Both the position numbers and the translations under genes were made by a program. Below are positions 62,064 through 64,000 of a stretch of 64,000 nt of DNA, piece by piece. Source of the DNA: Tetrahymena elliotti 4EA (lineage: Eukaryota > Ciliophora > Oligohymenophorea > Hymenostomatida > Tetrahymenidae); assembly GCA_000231825.2 (NCBI GenBank), contig JH720309.1:451035-515034 (forward strand), written 5' to 3'. The notes below the pieces were generated by a model that was not told the origin of the DNA, did not search any database, and saw only the letters and a program-made list of their open reading frames with translations. Positions within the stretch are counted from its first letter, which is position 1, and the number at the start of each line of letters is the position of its first letter.

Positions 62064-62383
62064 CGTATGAATAATTTATTTTTAGTAATGATTAGATGAA
62101 CAGTAATATATTAGAATTGAAATTAAATTTATTACTGAATTTAAATTAAATTTGGCAAATGGCATAAATTTAAAATAGATAGAACTAAATTTATTTATCC
62201 TTTTCTCATTCAATTAATCAAAATAAAAAATATTTTTCTATTATTTTCAAAAGCATTTATTTTTTTAAAATAATTTTTACAATATTTTAGATTGAACAAG
62301 TTAATTTTTTTAAATAAATTTAAATTATTATTTTAAAAAATTCAATTTAAAATGAAATTATTTTTTTTATTTTTAAATTAAAA

Positions 62384-62740
62384 ATGAGATTGAGTAAAAA
62401 TATTATCAAGGAAAAAAAGAAAAAAATAATTTTTTAAAATGAATATTTGAATGAATTAAAATAGAAAGTAGAGATAAAAAGTGATCAAATTTATTTAAAT
62501 AGATTTTGTAGCCTTGATAAAGATATAGAGGAGTTAATATTAAAGATAGATAAAGAGAGAAAGAAGATTTATTTGGATTTAATAATAATGTAAAGAATAT
62601 ATCTGGAACATTTTGAGAATTGTAATTATCAAATGCAAATTATCTGGAAGTATTAATTAATTTTTATCATGCAACAAGGAAAATTGATGAGAATATTCAT
62701 TATCGTAGTACTTTTTTATTTGGTGGTTGAATTGACTTGA
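62384..62740 (+). CDS. possible small coiled-coil protein or first exon
   Basis: A TGA-only frame of 119 codons from ATG 62384 gives a Lys/Glu/Ile-rich peptide with heptad character (FQNEYLNELKQKVEIKSDQI; DKDIEELILKIDKERKK) that becomes hydrophobic at its end. The last third may be intron read-through: a GTAGTA donor-like site lies at 62705. Coding-like sequence resumes around 62813-62920 (WIEQIEEEVEFYREDFKS in one frame), so a two-exon gene is possible. I could not close the phase with confidence. No family recognised. Confidence 0.35.
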
Positions 62741-63688
62741 AAATGTGTAATTAAATTATTTTTTGTTTTGGTTAAGCCATTTATCTAATTAAAATTTTAT
62801 TTAGGGTTGATCAGGATTTACGTTTTGGATTGAATAAATAGAGGAAGAAGTTGAATTTTATAGAGAGGATTTTAAAAGTATTTAAATGTATAATGAGCGT
62901 GTTGTGAAGAGTATAATTGATTGAATTAAATCAAATAGAAATAAGTGGATTAATTTTTGGGTTATTTAGCAGTGTTTAATCTAGATAAATAAATGGCAGC
63001 TAGATTTAGATAATTGTTTTGTTTTAGTAGAAATAGAAGAAATTAAGTAAGTTTTAATTATTAGTAAATGAAAGTGTTAACAGTAAAATTTTTAATCTAT
63101 TAAGCCAAATTGAATAAATTTAAAAGTAATGACGATATATTTTAATTTAACAGGTTATTAATGTGCATTACACATTTAATTATGCAAAATTTTTAATTAA
63201 TTAAAAATAGTACAGCTATAAATATACATACATTCACTAGTTAACAAAAGTCATAATTAAAAAGAGAACATACATTAATATCCTAAATTACTGCGATTAA
63301 TCATACATTCATTAATTGATAGATAGATTAATTGATTCATCATCGTCCTTTATCATCTTTTATTTTATCAGCTTATTGAAATAATAAATTTAATATTCTA
63401 GGAATTAAGAGTTTTTACAACTCGTTATTATACTGGAAACGAATTTTTCAAAAACTATTGATTTTTTTATATACTTTCCTATATAAATTACCAATATATT
63501 TCTTTATTTATTTGTATATTTATCAACGCATAAATTTCTTACTTATTTTAAACAAAAAAATTTTTTTTATTTTTCTATTTAAATTTATTTTTTAATATTT
63601 TCACTTTAATTTTAATTACATTTGAATAAATATTTATATTATTTTAGTACATTTATATTTATTTTCCTTTTTAATTCTGTTTAAGAAA
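62741..63688. other. AT-rich region with possible exon fragment
   Basis: Apart from the coding-like stretch at about 62813-62920 noted with the previous candidate, nothing is supportable. Confidence 0.4.
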
Positions 63689-64000
63689 ATGCATTACTAT
63701 TTGAATAACATCTGTTGTTTACTATTTTTGATTTGTTTTTATTACATAACTAAAGAGAAAGTTTTTTTATTCAAAATAGCAAATAATCAAATTAAATTCA
63801 TTTTTTTATTTACTGAATTCATCTTTGAAAATTGTTTTGTCAAGGAAAATTTTTTTTCTCGGCTGTTAAATGATTTAATTTTAAAGGGCAAAATCCATGA
63901 ATTTATTGCTTAAAAAAGATAATATAGTTAGCGTTTTTTTCATTGTTTTGGTAGTTTTCGGCAGATTAAAAACTAGTTTACATAAATAAATATCTGTTTG
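63689..64000 (+). CDS. possible secreted or membrane protein, cut by window end
   Basis: ATG at 63689 begins a frame that has no TGA up to the window end (104 codons). The N-terminus MHYYLNNICCLLFLICFYY looks like a signal peptide or membrane anchor. It is followed by a Phe/Ile-rich and then Gln/Arg/Phe-rich stretch that uses TAA and TAG codons. Composition in the second half is less AT-rich than the region upstream. It could be the start of a gene continuing past 64000, or chance. No family recognised. Confidence 0.3.

Larger units (their letters stand above)
59684..62383. other. 2.7-kb AT-rich intergenic region
   Basis: No supportable gene. It includes a CCCA/CA simple tract at 60369-60391, long A/T runs, a TTTA array at 61858-61880 and the GGCT array at 62048-62063. 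Confidence 0.5.

Noticed and set aside
1..64000. tRNA or 5S rRNA genes
   Set aside because: I scanned by eye for GGTTC-type B boxes on both strands with a matching A box and found no convincing pair. A covariance-model search would be decisive.

Overview
The window looks like nuclear DNA of a Tetrahymena-type (oligohymenophorean) ciliate. It is extremely AT-rich. Long reading frames run through TAA and TAG, which must be read as Gln, and every gene I could close ends in TGA. Introns are short, very AT-rich and GT...AG, and exon phases close exactly across them. Ordinary standard-code ORF calling therefore breaks nearly every gene here into fragments. I rebuilt the genes by hand with TGA as the only stop and checked exon lengths against phase. 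No rRNA, tRNA, CRISPR, phage or prokaryotic operon structure was seen.

Layout: 0-10 kb has the 3' part of a Gln/Asn-rich coiled-coil gene, a minus-strand cyclic-nucleotide-binding-fold protein, two tandem mu-like glutathione S-transferases (the second with a predicted dual-acylation N-terminus) and a small four-exon gene. 11-14.5 kb is a minus-strand 758-aa scaffold-like protein with a poly-Gln tract. 14.9-17.4 kb holds two decayed copies of an H-type-lectin/Cys-rich surface-protein gene with a triplicated 5' flank. 18.0-18.4 kb is a decayed Tc1/mariner-type transposase. 18.7-20.6 kb is a Gln-rich gene, and 21.7-24.8 kb encodes a large coiled-coil, myosin-TH1-like and PH-domain protein. 26.1-27.0 kb is a CCDC97 homologue, and 28.3-31.9 kb has two same-strand genes that may be diverged paralogues.

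31.9-34.8 kb is a gene-free, repeat-bearing interval with a 12-base poly-C run. It is followed by a seven-exon mitochondrial oxoglutarate/malate-type carrier (34.8-36.6 kb), an eleven-exon kinesin-9/KIF6-like motor (37.8-40.9 kb) and a very large MORN-like/leucine-rich-repeat gene (42.2-47.9 kb). Next come a decayed kinase/LRR relic, a 4.7-kb desert, a 128-aa hypothetical gene (53.95 kb), a TauE/SafE-family transporter (55.0-57.1 kb) and a polytopic membrane protein (58.2-59.7 kb). The last 4 kb is mostly AT-rich non-coding DNA with two weak coding candidates.

The genes are independent single transcription units on both strands. There is no single pathway, but cytoskeletal or ciliary functions (kinesin-9, coiled-coil scaffolds, PH/TH1) and membrane transport recur. 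No clear new defence or mobile system was found. The best leads are the acylated GST, the TH1+PH coiled-coil architecture with an apparent one-base frameshift, the lectin pseudogene array with its triplicated upstream region, and the transposase relic.
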